From Calocera cornea HHB12733 (Eukaryota > Basidiomycota > Dacrymycetes > Dacrymycetales > Dacrymycetaceae): 64,000 bases of DNA. Each line of letters begins with the position of its first letter. Position 1 is the stretch's first letter. Below are positions 46,670 through 57,304 of this stretch, in pieces. The DNA is taken from NCBI GenBank assembly GCA_001632435.1, contig KV423967.1, forward strand, positions 116,005 through 180,004. The letters are read 5' to 3'. The notes beneath the pieces are model-generated. The model worked only from the letters and a program-made list of their open reading frames with translations. It searched no databases and was not told where the DNA came from. A program made the translations under genes and the position numbers.

Positions 46670-47948
46670 ATTGACGTGATGAGGTCGAAGGGGTCGTGAA
46701 TGCGTTGAAGGGGAATCAAGTATGTACTGGGTGAATGTGAAGGGCGTCTAGTGAAGTGGGATGGACAAGTGTGGAAAGTGAAAGGGATTCGACTGTCGTT
46801 GATGTCGCTAGGCCAGCTAGCCGTCGTCGGTCGTCGGTCGTCCGCGTCCAGGAGCAGTCAAGTACCACACCCAGCGCCCTCAAGAGCGAGAGGGAGAAGG
46901 CGAGGATGCAGAAGGAAGCGCAGGAAGTCTGGGATTTCCGCGAGATCAACTCGGGAGTGTAAGAGAAGGGCGGAATGGGCGGGTGGAGCGGGCGCTTCTT
47001 CTCCCCCGGTCGAGGTCCGAGCGCTGCTCAGGAACCGTGTGGTGTTGTGCGGCCGTTGAGTGCAGCCCCGTGAGCGGATCGCGTGAGCTGTACTGTGTAG
47101 TATAGCGAGGCAGGGAGCACGGGCACGCCTTGACCGGGAGTGGACGGGGATGGTGGGGGGAGAGGGAAGGGCGACTTATACCCAACCAACCCCCCGGTGG
47201 CTTGCCGGCCCATGCGCATGTTCAGGGACCCCGCCCGACTATTTGATCCCGCTCACTATTAGGCGCAAAAAGGGACCGGGGATCAAGGGTCGACCATATG
47301 CATGCTGTCACAACGTGTGCTGCTGGGGCGGGGCAAGCACGCACAGGGCATGCCGTCGCTTGCTTAGGTATCTGGGTGTGGGAGAAATGGGAACGTGCAA
47401 CGGCGCTGGCAAATCAGTTCAAGGCTCTTTGGATGAACGGACCGTGTTTCCAATGCTGAACACGCGCGCTACGCGTGGCCAGCCAACATCAGCGTCAATC
47501 TTCTCCGCATCGCTGGCGGAACGCGCAGCACTCTACCGGACAACACCCGCCTTCTCTGCTCTGGTCGGGCCTTCTTGCGCCTCACGACCGCTGGCGTCGC
47601 GCATGTCTCATCTGGCCCCGTCCCGTCTTGTTCAGTGCCAGGGCGATCGAGCCCGCATCGCCGGTGTCCTCAGCCGGGCCGCGCCGTCCCCGAAGCCCGG
47701 TACTGGTATGTCACCTTTCGGCCCCACGGCCCCTATGCGGATGGACGGGATACATCCTGTACGTCCCATTCACACCGGCAGCCTGGGATCGGGTTGCTTG
47801 GATACCACTTTCACTTGCCAGGGCCATGTCGGTGAGGAATAACGCGCAGTTCATTTTTTTGACTATCGATAAGTTACTGTAATTACACAAGCCACGCGAC
47901 CGCGCGATGTACAACCGTCATTGATCTCTCGCCCGACCCCGACCCGCA
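46670..47948. other. 1.3 kb intergenic
   Basis: A 230-codon plus-strand ORF at 47150-47842 has skewed composition and no domain or hydrophobic pattern; I do not call it. No repeat or RNA gene is seen. The left 300 bases are the upstream region of the SLT gene. Confidence 0.45.
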
Positions 47949-50145
47949 TCACACCTTCCCGCTCTCTACCCTCTCGAGGTCTCCCCCAGCGACCTTATTC
48001 CCCTCCAGATCCTTGACCTCGACGATATTCTGCAGGTCCACAAGCGCAAAGTTGCGCATAAACACCGAGCTGACGATGGGGATAACGGCCAGGACGATCG
48101 CAGGGATGAGCATGAGCCGCATCGTCTCGCTGTACCCCGTGTGGATGGCCGCGCGGACGGGGTCGGCGAGGTCCGGGTAGGCCGTCTGTGCGAGCAGCGG
48201 GTTCCCCACTTGGAGCGTTATGTACGTGGCGTTGGTGAACCCGACGGAGGAGAGCGCGTCCGTCAGGTGGCCGGGCAGCGCGGACCGCCAGATCGCCCCC
48301 GCGACGGCGGTGCCGACCACGCCGCCCAGCTCGGCGGAGAGGAGCACCACCGCTGTGGCGACCGCGACATCTACACGCACCATCAGCATACCGTCCACAG
48401 TGCGGTATGTAATGCGATCCGAGGCCACACGCACCCTGGTGCGGCACGGCCCCCTGGCTCCCGACCTGGCTCGCGATAGCCGCGATCCCCCCTCCCGCGC
48501 CCTGGATCACCTGGGTCAGCACGAGCGCGGCGGTGCCGTTGTGCTCGCGCGCGTAGAACATGAGCCCGACGCCCAGGAGGCGCACGCAGAGCGCGCCTGT
48601 GAGCGTCCACTTGTACCGGAATTGGAAGAGGATGGCGAGGAAGCCCCAGCAGAGGGCGAAGACTGCCAGGGGGTGAGTACTGTTCGGTACTGTACGTGGT
48701 CACGAGAGGGCGAAGAGGACAGGGGGTTGTGGTAGGAGGGCAAGGCACGCACAGGTCAGGCACAGGCTCTGCGTATTCGTATAGTACGTGATATCGCTCA
48801 AGCTCCAGTTCGTGGTAGCCGCCACGAACCCATACAGCTGGGCATAGGTGAGGTAGAAGGAGACAAAGTCGAAGAAGTTGACCAGGCACGCGCCGAGCAC
48901 GGTGCGGTTCTTGAGCAGGCGGAAGGGGATGATCGGGAATGTTGCGCGGCGCAGCTCCCAGTAGATGAAGCTCGGGAGGGCCACCACCCCGCCGATGACC
49001 ATCATCGCTGGGATGGCGGGGCTTTGCCAGGTGAGCGCTGTTGGCTGTTAGCAGTGAACACAGCTCGGAGCTCCACAAACGCACTGGCATACGGTCCACC
49101 GGCAAGGACGATCGGCAGGAAGATCAAGGTGATGCTCGCGCCGAGCCAGAACAGCCCGATAAGATCGCTATCCTGGATCCATTTCCAAGCTCCGGAAGCG
49201 CGGCTGCGCTTCCGTTCCGCCGGCGCGGGCACCTCAACCAGGCCGAGCTTCTTGGCCTTATGCTGGCCCCACAGGAGGGTAAGGATGATCGGCCCGAGCG
49301 CGGGGATGTAGCACAGCGCATAGATGCCGTACCCCCACCTCCAGCCTGGCCCTCCGGGCGCTACGAGCTGCTGGGTGATCTGCCCGTTCGCCCAGAAGAG
49401 GATGAAGTACCATGCGCTGGTGAGCGACTGCACGAGCCCCCGCCACCGCAGCGTCGTAAAGTCGGCGATGATGATCTGGTTCGCGATCTGCAGACCCGAG
49501 AAACCGATCACCCAGATGACGAGGCCCGCGCCGAGCGCACCGATGTTCGGCGAGGCGGCCGCGATGATGTACCCGAGGAGGTAGAAGAAGAGGGAGAAGC
49601 AGTAGGCTTCGGCACGCCCGATCGAGTCCATGATCTTGGCGAAGAGTGGCTTACCGAGCGCGAGCAGGATGGACGACGCACACTGGATTGCAGCGTAGGC
49701 CGGGTAGTTGTTGAACTGAGTTGTTGCGTAGGAGCCCCCTGGGAAAGGTCAGAACCAACTCATTTACCCTTGGAGGAAAGGTCCATACATTGATAGTTTG
49801 TTCCGTTCTGCAGAATTCGTCAGAAAAGCCGAGATGACAAATAGGGGCTACTTACATCTAGGGTATACATAAAGCTAATCAACCGTTATATTTCAATCCA
49901 CACCTAGTAAATCACATTGCTCACCTGGAGAGACCGACACCGATCCAGAGCGCAACGGTGCCCCATAGACCCCAGACCTGCGTGGGGTCAGCGAGAGTCC
50001 AGCCAAGCACAAAACGACATACCGCCTTGGCCTTTTCAGCCTTGACGACACCCTCCTGCATCAGCTCGTCGAGCGAGTTGGTCTCGCTCACCATCTTGCG
50101 GTCGTAAGCCTCCGACTGATCCACCGACTCCCGTGGTTGTTCCAT
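47949..50145 (-). CDS. Siderophore-iron transporter-like MFS protein (SIT/ARN family)
   Basis: Multi-exon gene. The start at 50145 (MEQPRESVDQSEAYDRKMV) gives a cytosolic N-terminus. It is followed by AVWGLWGTVALWIGVGLSSFMYTLD (TM1) and a 19-nt micro-exon near 49805 encoding NGTNYQ. Then come SYATTQFNNYPAYAAIQCASSILLALGKPLFAKIMDSIGRAEAY, SGLQIANQIIIADFTTLRWRGLVQSL, FRLLKNRTVLGACLVNFFDFVSFYLTY, TQVIQGAGGGIAAIASQVGSQ and the C-terminal TNATYITLQVGNPLLAQ. The long extracytoplasmic loop before the last helix and the KPLFAK(I/L)xDxxGR motif are characteristic of fungal SIT permeases that import ferric siderophores. No siderophore synthetase is nearby. Its first intron (48 nt) is a multiple of three without a stop. 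Confidence 0.85.
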
Positions 50146-51181
50146 TGTGTGATAATTGGAAGGACCTGCCTCTGCCTGCACTGATAAGGGTGCCAGCGTG
50201 TTGACCAAGAGAAACGAGTTCGCAGAAACGGAGACCTCCGCGGTCAAACGCGCAGCCGCTTAAGTACATTCTGATCAACCGGGTCGGCCTTGGTGGGTGG
50301 GCGCCAAGTCGGGTTGGCGTATGATGGTGAAACCGCCAGCCCGGTCCAGCATGTGCATCATCGGTGCAGGGGTAACCGTCCCGGAGCGCCCACATGCCCC
50401 CAACGCCGAGCACCGCTGTTTCGGCATATCAGATTAGATGAAAACTTCCCCAGACATGTGGTGTAAGTCGAGGCTGGGCACCCGATATACCCTTTTCGGC
50501 ATTTTTGCTCCGATCGTGACGTCGCCGGACCCGCAGAGCGGAACGGACGCAAAAGGCAAGGGCAAGCTGGCTGAAGACGCCATCTTTCAGACCGCGGTTT
50601 GCCACGATTGTCTCCCCAGGGACCTTGTCCAGCCGCGGCTTCGATCATTTGCTTGGCTTGCGTAAATGGCGACAACAAATGAAGTCGGACTTTGAAACAA
50701 GCCGTCAGGATTTTGTGTCGTGCGAGCCCGGTGCCCTGTACGATCGTTCAGTTGTGCATGTTGGGGCGCACCGTGGGGCCAGAGATGAGGAGATGGGTTT
50801 GCCCTGACCCTGTCAATGAAGGTGAGAAGGAAGGGCAGGTCCATCTCCGTGGACATGGATATTAACTCGAGTGATAGAGACGCACTCCAGGTTCTGCGCA
50901 ATCTCATCTAATCAGAATTCAATACCCCGCATCCAATAGTGCCTTCATCAAGCTACACTCCCTTGATCTTATCTAGGGAGGGGGTCCATCTCCCTCCATC
51001 GTCATCGCTGCATGCACCCCGCCAGAACGTTGCATCGGTGGTATAAATCACCACGGCTCATCATTGCCTGGCGCACACGTGCCTGCGCGACATGCGGTAC
51101 ACGGCTTCTCGTCTTCCTGAGGGCGGTCATATGCCCATGGCCAGCAGGCTTCTCACTGAGACCATATATTCACGACTAGCT

Positions 51182-51302
51182 ATTCTACCGTTCAAGTATA
51201 TCCTTTTCCCCATAGCGAAGTGGAGCGAGTGTGCTCGGGGTACCGGATTCTACCGTTCACGTATATCCTATTCCCCATAGAGGAGAGCGAGTTTGCTCGG
51301 TA
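51182..51302 (+). repeat. Tandem duplication of about 60 bases in the GH53 promoter
   Basis: Units 51182-51246 and 51247-51302 both begin ATTCTACCGTTCA, followed by GTATATCCT, TTCCCCATAG and GAGCGAGT-TGCTCGG. They differ by a few substitutions and a deletion of about nine bases in the second copy. The second unit ends at the TATA box, 80 bases before the GH53 start codon. Confidence 0.85.
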
Positions 51303-51306
51303 TAAA
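51301..51306 (+). promoter_or_regulatory. Candidate TATA box of the GH53 gene
   Basis: TATAAA lies 80 bases upstream of the ATG at 51386, a normal spacing for a strongly regulated fungal hydrolase gene. A second TATAAA occurs at about 51042, too far away to be the main one. Confidence 0.45.
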
Positions 51307-51385
51307 CATATGTCCATGTACCTTTTAACAATGCACTTAAAACCGCAGCGCAGAGTCAAGCTCGCCCAAGACGCAGGACTCCACG

Positions 51386-52751
51386 ATGTTGCTGTATCGT
51401 CTTCTTGGAACGCTTTTGCTGGCTCTGACGACCTCTGCTCTTGTGTACCGCGGTGGGGACATTAGCAGCCTCATTATAGTCGAACAAGAAGGGGTAACCT
51501 TCAAGGACGTTGATGGTGTGCCCAGCAAGTTCGAGGACATTGCCAAGCTGCACGGCATGAACCCAGCCCGCGTCCGGGTCTGGACAACGGGGCAGTACAA
51601 CCTCACCTACGCACTCGAAATGGGCAAGGCAAGTTTCGGATCGGGAAGTGATTGATCCAGGGTCTGACGATCCGCAATATGCAGCGCATCAAGGATGCCG
51701 GGATGACCCTCATGGTCGACCTGCACTACAGCGACAGTGGGTGCCTGTGTTCTGTGGCTTCCGCTCGTTGTTGACTTGGCGAACAGACTGGGCGGACCCC
51801 GGCAAGCAGTATCAACCGGTAGCATGGGGGACGACCGTCCCGGAGCTGACCGTGAACATGTGCGTACCTCCGATCTGTCCGAAACTGCGCAGCTTGGCGC
51901 TCATGCGGTGCACACGCCGGAAACAGCTTCAACTACACCCGGGTCGGTGTTTCTCCAGTTTTCAAAGTGATCGGTTTCTGAATCGCGTTTGAAAGGATGT
52001 CGTGCTTGCGTTCGCTGCAGCGGGCATACCGATTGATGTTCTGCAGACGGGGAACGAGATCAACTCCGGTTTGCTCTGGCCAACCGGTGACAATTCCACG
52101 CCGGAAGGATGGGCAAACGTTGCGACGTACCTGCATGCGGCCAGGAATGGCGCTCGGGCTGCCAACTTCCAGGGAAAGGTTATGATCCACCTTGCCAACG
52201 GATGGGATGAACCCGGCGAGACGTGGTGGTGGAGCAACGTCCTTGCGCAGGGCACATATACCCTCGACGATGTGGACATGATGGGTTTCTCCTTCTGTAC
52301 GTTCTCCTTAACATGGTGAATTGCCAGCTGAGCAATGCGTAAGACCCGTTCTACGGCACAACGGCAACCTACGCCAACCTGACCTACTCCCTGCACACGC
52401 TGGCAAACTTGTATGCCAAACCGATCATGGTCGCCGAAACTGACTACCCGGCCACATCATGCAACGGCACGGCACTGAGCGAGAACCTCCCCAACACGCC
52501 TCTCGGGCAGGAGGAATGGGTCGGCGGGATCGTCGCTGTCCTCAATAGCCTTCCCAACGACCTTGGGCAAGGCATCCTGTACTGGGAGCCGGGCTGGGTC
52601 GGTGCTGCCAATTTAGGCTCGACGTGCGCGGACAACTTGGTGTTTGATGAAACCGGAAAGGCCAGGACCAGTGTGAAGTACGTTTCTGTAGGACAGTTCT
52701 GAGCCAAGATCTAACACAAGGCGCAGCATATTCGAAGTAATGCGGCTCTGA
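51386..52751 (+). CDS. Secreted GH53 arabinogalactan endo-beta-1,4-galactanase
   Basis: Hydrolyses beta-1,4-galactan side chains of pectin. Seven exons (51386-51628, 51685-51736, 51787-51859, 51927-51942, 51996-52296, 52344-52677, 52727-52751) sum to 1044 nt, 347 aa. It has a signal peptide (MLLYRLLGTLLLALTTSALV), then YRGGDISSLIIVEQEGVTFKD, VRVWTTGQYNLTYALEMGK, and GMTLMVDLHYSDNWADPGKQ (Asn where Thr is usual). The acid/base Glu is in LQTGNEINSGLLWPTGD and the nucleophile Glu in KPIMVAETDYP, followed by GQGILYWEPGWVG. Intron 1 has a GC donor (GCAAGT) rather than GT, and exon 4 is a 16-nt micro-exon encoding FNYTR. Function fits the GH51-MFS-GH43 group 10-18 kb away. Confidence 0.95.
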
Positions 52752-52936
52752 CGAGGAACACATCGCAATGCCGTAGCAACATATCGAAATCCATTTGGAT
52801 GGTTTTGTGTAATACATTCAGATCTATGCGCATATAGTCAGTACGGTTTGCAATGCACGCGCCTATGTCAGCATTCATACAATACGCACAACGTATCAGC
52901 GCGGCATAACGCGGCATGATCCACTCTCGCCTGCGC

Positions 52937-53566
52937 CTAAGCATACGTCACGCTCAGCTGCACGTCGACATTGCCCCTAGTCGCGTTCGCATAAGGGCAT
53001 ATCTCGTTGTGTGCAGTGAGCACAGCGGCCTCGACCGCGTCCTTCTCTGCCTCCTTACCGGGCACATTGATGTGAAGATCGACCGCGATGGCGAACCCGA
53101 GGTCGTGAGGGCCGAGCTTGACGTGCGACTCAACCGTGGTCTCATCAGGAAGCTTGATATGTGCCCGGGAGGCTGCAAGGCGGAAGGCACCGAGGAAGCA
53201 GGCCGCGTAGCCGATAGCTGGCACCATGTATCAGCCTATGCCGTCATGACAGAGGGACGGAATGAAAGGCGCACCGAACAACTGCTCCGGATTATGCCCA
53301 TCGCCCTTACCGCCGAGCTCCTTCGGCGCCCCCATCTTAATGTCGAGCGAGCCATCGTTCAAGCCAGCCTTGCCATTCCTCCCACCGCCGGTAGCTACAC
53401 ACATAGACTTATTAGACCGTTATCGTCGGTGACATGCTGGCTCACCGGTTGCGACGGCGGTGTACTTAACCGACTCGGGCGTGACGAATGTGCGCCGCGC
53501 GATGGGCGTGATAGCACGGGGGATCGCACGGCGGGCGAGCGCGCGGGCGGCGGGGAGGGCGTACAT
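52937..53566 (-). CDS. OsmC/Ohr-family peroxide-resistance protein, probably mitochondrial
   Basis: Three exons (53566-53446, 53394-53275, 53217-52937) sum to 522 nt, 173 aa. Ohr-type proteins reduce organic hydroperoxides with two Cys. Both are present: the first in NPEQLFAIGYAACFLGAF, the second in TAHNEICPYANATRGNVDV, the most conserved strings of the family. The N-terminus (MYALPAARALARRAIPRA, then RRTF) is basic and Ala-rich, as expected for a mitochondrial targeting presequence. The mature region has the expected size of about 140 residues. It is nearest to bacterial-type Ohr rather than YhfA-type OsmC. Confidence 0.93.
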
Positions 53567-54003
53567 GGTAGTCAAAAGGGGAGTGGGAGAATATATGTTC
53601 GTCGTAGACTGAACTCCAACTCGGTTATAACGCCCAACTGCTATGACGCCACCACGACCCTTCTCCGGAAACTCCCAACCGGAACGCTTCGCCGAAACGC
53701 GTTCCAGCGATGGCCAAGCCACTCTGATTGCATACTCCGTCACGGTGTCAGTACGTCTTGGGAGAGTGCTACGTTCATCATGTCTGATGAAGCTCAGCAG
53801 ACTCGCAGCTGAACTTGACCTGTTTAGTTCACCGTCATTTTCGTACACTGCAGTCCCAACTCGAAAACTGTACACCGAGCTTTGCATTCCCTTGTCCTAC
53901 CGTAGAGTCTGGGGTAGACAGCCACCACTTCCCAGATATAGAGAGTACAGTTGATAATGAACATGAAACCGATACTAATCCAAAACATCTAGTGTACGGT
54001 GGT
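53567..54003. other. Intergenic upstream of the Ohr gene
   Basis: About 440 bases between the Ohr start (minus) and the permease stop (minus). No gene or repeat is supported. Confidence 0.5.
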
Positions 54004-56033
54004 TTACGCCTTCACGGGCACAACGGTGTGCCCATTGCTGTCGCTGCCGTCACCTACTTCGGACACGCGCGTACCGGTGGGCACAAGGTCGCTCGCCTTC
54101 TGCAGCATCTTGTGCTCGACGTTGACGCGCGGGCCCTTGAACCATTTGCTGCACAGACCGTTAGAAGCCATTCTCACGTGCGAAGGGAAGTACAACATAC
54201 TGGGCGTCTACGACCCACCAGATCATGGCGAGGAACATTGGGCCTCCCCACACAAGGCAGGTGTAGTTCATGCTCTGAGCGTTCAGATCCGGGCCGGTCA
54301 CGGTGGGGAAGCACAGGATGGGCATCATGAGAAGGGTGAATGAGGTTGCAATGACACCGCTGGCATAGCTAAAGCGGCCCAGGTGCCATGGACCGGGGCG
54401 GAATCGGTTTCCAACGACAAAGGTGCGAAGCGTGACCGGTAGGGTAAACGCGACATAGGCCCCAATGGCACCGATCGAGAAAATGGCACCGATCGCCAGG
54501 GGACCGGCGAAGATCAGGAGCATAAGGAGGATGCCGATGACAGTGTTCATCCAAACGGCGTTGACGGGCGTCTGCGTTGTCTTGTTCACCTTGCTCCAGA
54601 TCCGGTCAGACAACGGGAACACACCGTCGCGGGCGTAGGCGTAGGTGACGCGGGAAGCGGCAACCATGCATCCTTGACCCCTGCGAAAGACTTTAGTGTG
54701 ACCGTTACAGATCCACTAGGTTGTGCTCACATCATAAAGCTGCAAACGATGGTCAACGCAGTGACAGCCAGAGCGCCCTCAACGGCAAGGACCTGCAAGC
54801 AATAGGCAACAAACGGTTGGCCGAGGTCCGACGTGAGAACGGCGTCGATGTCGACAACAGTGTAGGAAATGACGAGGTTGAGTATGAACCCGAGTACACC
54901 GCCAACTTCCGCAGTCAAAACAATGGCGCGCGGCGAAGCGATGGCGGCGTTCGAGCACTCCTCGCTTAGATGGAATGGCGCATCGTACCCCGACATGGTC
55001 CAGATGACACTAATGAAGCTCATGAGCACGGCGATGCCATTGGGCCACTCGGTCCCGTTTGTGATCGTGCCCCAAACGTCGGCGTTCGAGTTGAATCGGG
55101 GGTTCCTGTTGGTCGTTGCTGCTGGGATCAGGATGACCACGATGACAAGGATGGACATGTTCAGCCAAGTGGACACGCTGTTGAAATGGGCGATGTACTT
55201 TGTTGGCATTGACGAAATGGCGCCATGGACAATCAGCAGACCGACGGTTAGAAGGAAGGTGTGCCATGTCTGGGGAACGTAGTCGGGGTGCAAGATCGAC
55301 GCCGCGGCAAGGATCATTTGGGCACAACCGAAGTCGACACTTGGTGCACCAGTGACCTGCCCAATCCAGTTCGACCATCCGGTGATCCAGGAGCAGAGCG
55401 GGCCCCAGCCATCGGGCGCAAGCACAGCAGCCGCGTAATATAAGCCGCCGGATGCTGGCAAAACGAAGTTGAATATTGGCCCTTGCAAATTTGGAGACAC
55501 TACTCACTTGGCATTGAAGACGCGAGTTCAGCCATGCTCTGGGCAACGCATTGGATACCACACATCGCAACGATCCAACCTGTCAATGTCGTTGAATATG
55601 GTTGACGAGCACGCGAGGTGAGCCGTACCCCAAGTCATGCCTGCGGTACCCGAGTATCCAAGGCCATACCACAGGGTCGTCGCGATTGACGGCAGCAGGC
55701 CAAGCACGGAGAAGGACACGCCAAAGGACGTCCATACAGAAAATTCGCGCCTAGGGAACACTGTTAATCATTCGACCAAGAGCTTAGTATTCAATGCTCG
55801 TAATACCTGAATTCTTGCTTGTACCTGGAATCACTTTGTCAGCCATCTATCCCGTCGTGTGCTTGGATGGCCTACCCCAGTGCGACCAAGCGCGCCTCAT
55901 CATCGCTCATATCATGATCCTCGACAAGGCCATACTCGCCTGGGTTGAAGACGCTGGTGACCTGCTTGCTCGCGAGCTTTTCCAAATCCAAGTTGTGCTG
56001 CTCCCTCGACTCCTTGGTTTCGAGGTGGGCCAT
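54004..56033 (-). CDS. Amino-acid/GABA-type permease (APC superfamily, 12-TM)
   Basis: Multi-exon. The start at 56033 encodes MAHLETKESREQHNLDLEKL and a cytosolic N-terminus ending ARLVALGYKQEFRREFSVW; this YKQ-x-x-x-REFS entry is the family hallmark before TM1. Then come FSVLGLLPSIATTLWYGLGY, GGLYYAAAVLAPDGWGPLCSWITGWSNWIGQVTGAPSVDFG, GYDAPFHLSEECSNAAIASPRAIV (TM6 loop), RDGVFPLSDRIWSKVNKTTQTPVNAVW, and a tail KWFKGPRVNVEH. It belongs to the amino-acid/choline (ACT) group that includes Uga4 and Hnm1; choline, GABA or polyamine are all possible substrates. Plasma membrane. Introns are short and phases agree at the 5' junctions I followed. Confidence 0.92.
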
Positions 56034-56796
56034 CGTTGCGGGAATACGACCTTCTTAGAGCCCGTAGGGGTGTTCGAGAGGCACAGGCACGGCCGCTTAC
56101 GACGAGAAGGGCGGTTTTAAAGTCGAGATGATAAGCAAATTGACGACAGCATCCAGATTGCCGTTGTCAGACGATAGGCGAAGGCAGGGACAGCATATCG
56201 CCAGCACTCCACAGCCAATAATAGCGTCATGATAGCTGGTTTCGTGTGGGGAGCGCTGTCCTCTGCGGTCTTCTAGTTCACGTCAGACGCATGGACAGGG
56301 TTCGTCAGGGTGTGGGCCGCGATAAGCAGCGCCTCGCCCAGCAATGAATGACAAGTGCGTGGCGGAGGCAGTGGCTCCTCCGGTTATCGCGATAATGACC
56401 GGTTTTCAAAGCGACCGAATAGATTTGCCGGGGGTCTCCGGGGACGAAGATAACCCCACGAAAAGCTGCATCATCTCCACTATGAGAATGACATTTACCT
56501 CCGCTTTATTCCGGCAGTGATCGCTATGAGATTTCAATGAGCTGACATTAGGATTTGAATGCCATTCACTTGTGACGTGTAGCACGGAAGTCTTGCTTAA
56601 AATTCTGTCAATGCAAACAAGCGGCGCATGCGAGAAAAACTGTTCGAAAAGGGGAGGGGAAGGCGGTCAAGAGTGACACGGAGCCACGCTCACCGCGTCA
56701 GCGGCGAAAACAGGTCCCGCCGCGTCATCGGTGCTGCACCCTGAAATGCGTACGACATACTTTTTCAACCTGGCTCTCTCATCATTGCAGCTTCCT

Positions 56797-56828
56797 TGGT
56801 GTAGTTGGTTTATCTCGTCGGTCTCATA
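56797..56828 (+). pseudogene. Truncated tRNA-Met copy (5' exon only)
   Basis: These 32 bases are identical to tRNA positions 8 to 37 of the downstream gene (56877-56908). The acceptor 5' strand is missing (CTTCCT replaces GCCCGCA), and identity stops exactly at the point where the downstream gene's predicted intron begins. No matching 3' half follows, so it cannot form a tRNA. Confidence 0.75.
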
Positions 56829-56869
56829 GCTCGGTCATCACTCACTGTTGAAGGAGTTAAACATGTACT

Positions 56870-56968
56870 GCCCGCATGGTGTAGTTGGTTTATCTCGTCG
56901 GTCTCATAATTCGAGCCCTTAATCAGGGAGCAATCCGAAGGTCGTCAGTTCAAACCTGACTGCGGGCA
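56870..56968 (+). tRNA. tRNA-Met: tRNA-Met (CAT anticodon) with a 24-nt intron
   Basis: The acceptor stem GCCCGCA (56870-56876) pairs fully with TGCGGGC (56961-56967), with discriminator A. The anticodon arm reads TCGGT-CTCATAA-(T)CCGA with CAT at 56905-56907. The T arm GTCAG-TTCAAAC-CTGAC is perfect. A 24-nt intron (56909-56932) sits after position 37, the canonical site. The layout matches elongator tRNA-Met (AGTTGG in the D loop, AAGGTC variable loop). The D stem is weak: two of four pairs are T-T mismatches, which could reduce function. Confidence 0.82.
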
Positions 56969-57304
56969 AACGCCTTTTTGCCCCGTATGTTTGGGCAAGT
57001 GCGTTGACCGGAGATTCCACGGCGTGTTCACCGTCGTTGAACACTGCCAGGGCATCCGGCATGTTGGCTCGCTTTGGTGCCGTTCTCTTTGGTGCCGTTC
57101 TGGGCCCCATTGGTCTCGCTGTCTCATGTCCTCACCGCCATAGCACGTTGCAATGTCATTTAATTATCAGTGCTACGTGGAGCGAGTCCACCAGAGTACA
57201 TAGTTCTTCTGCTAAGAGTCCAATTCAGACAACGCGGTGCAAGGTATGCAAGTTGCTACAACTACAAGATGCTATGAAGGAAACAGAAGCGGGATACGCG
57301 GGGT

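Larger units (their letters stand above)
50146..51385. other. 1.2 kb divergent intergenic, SIT and GH53 promoters
   Basis: No gene is supported. The right end carries a tandem duplication and a TATA box for GH53 (separate entries). Confidence 0.5.
56034..57304. other. Intergenic containing a tRNA gene and a truncated copy
   Basis: Outside the tRNA-related sequences (56797-56968), no protein gene or repeat is supported. Confidence 0.5.

Noticed and set aside
47150..47842. 230-codon plus-strand ORF in the SLT-SIT intergenic region
   Set aside because: Composition is skewed (Arg, Pro, Ser, Cys scattered) and overlapping frames are equally open; no motif or splice continuity.
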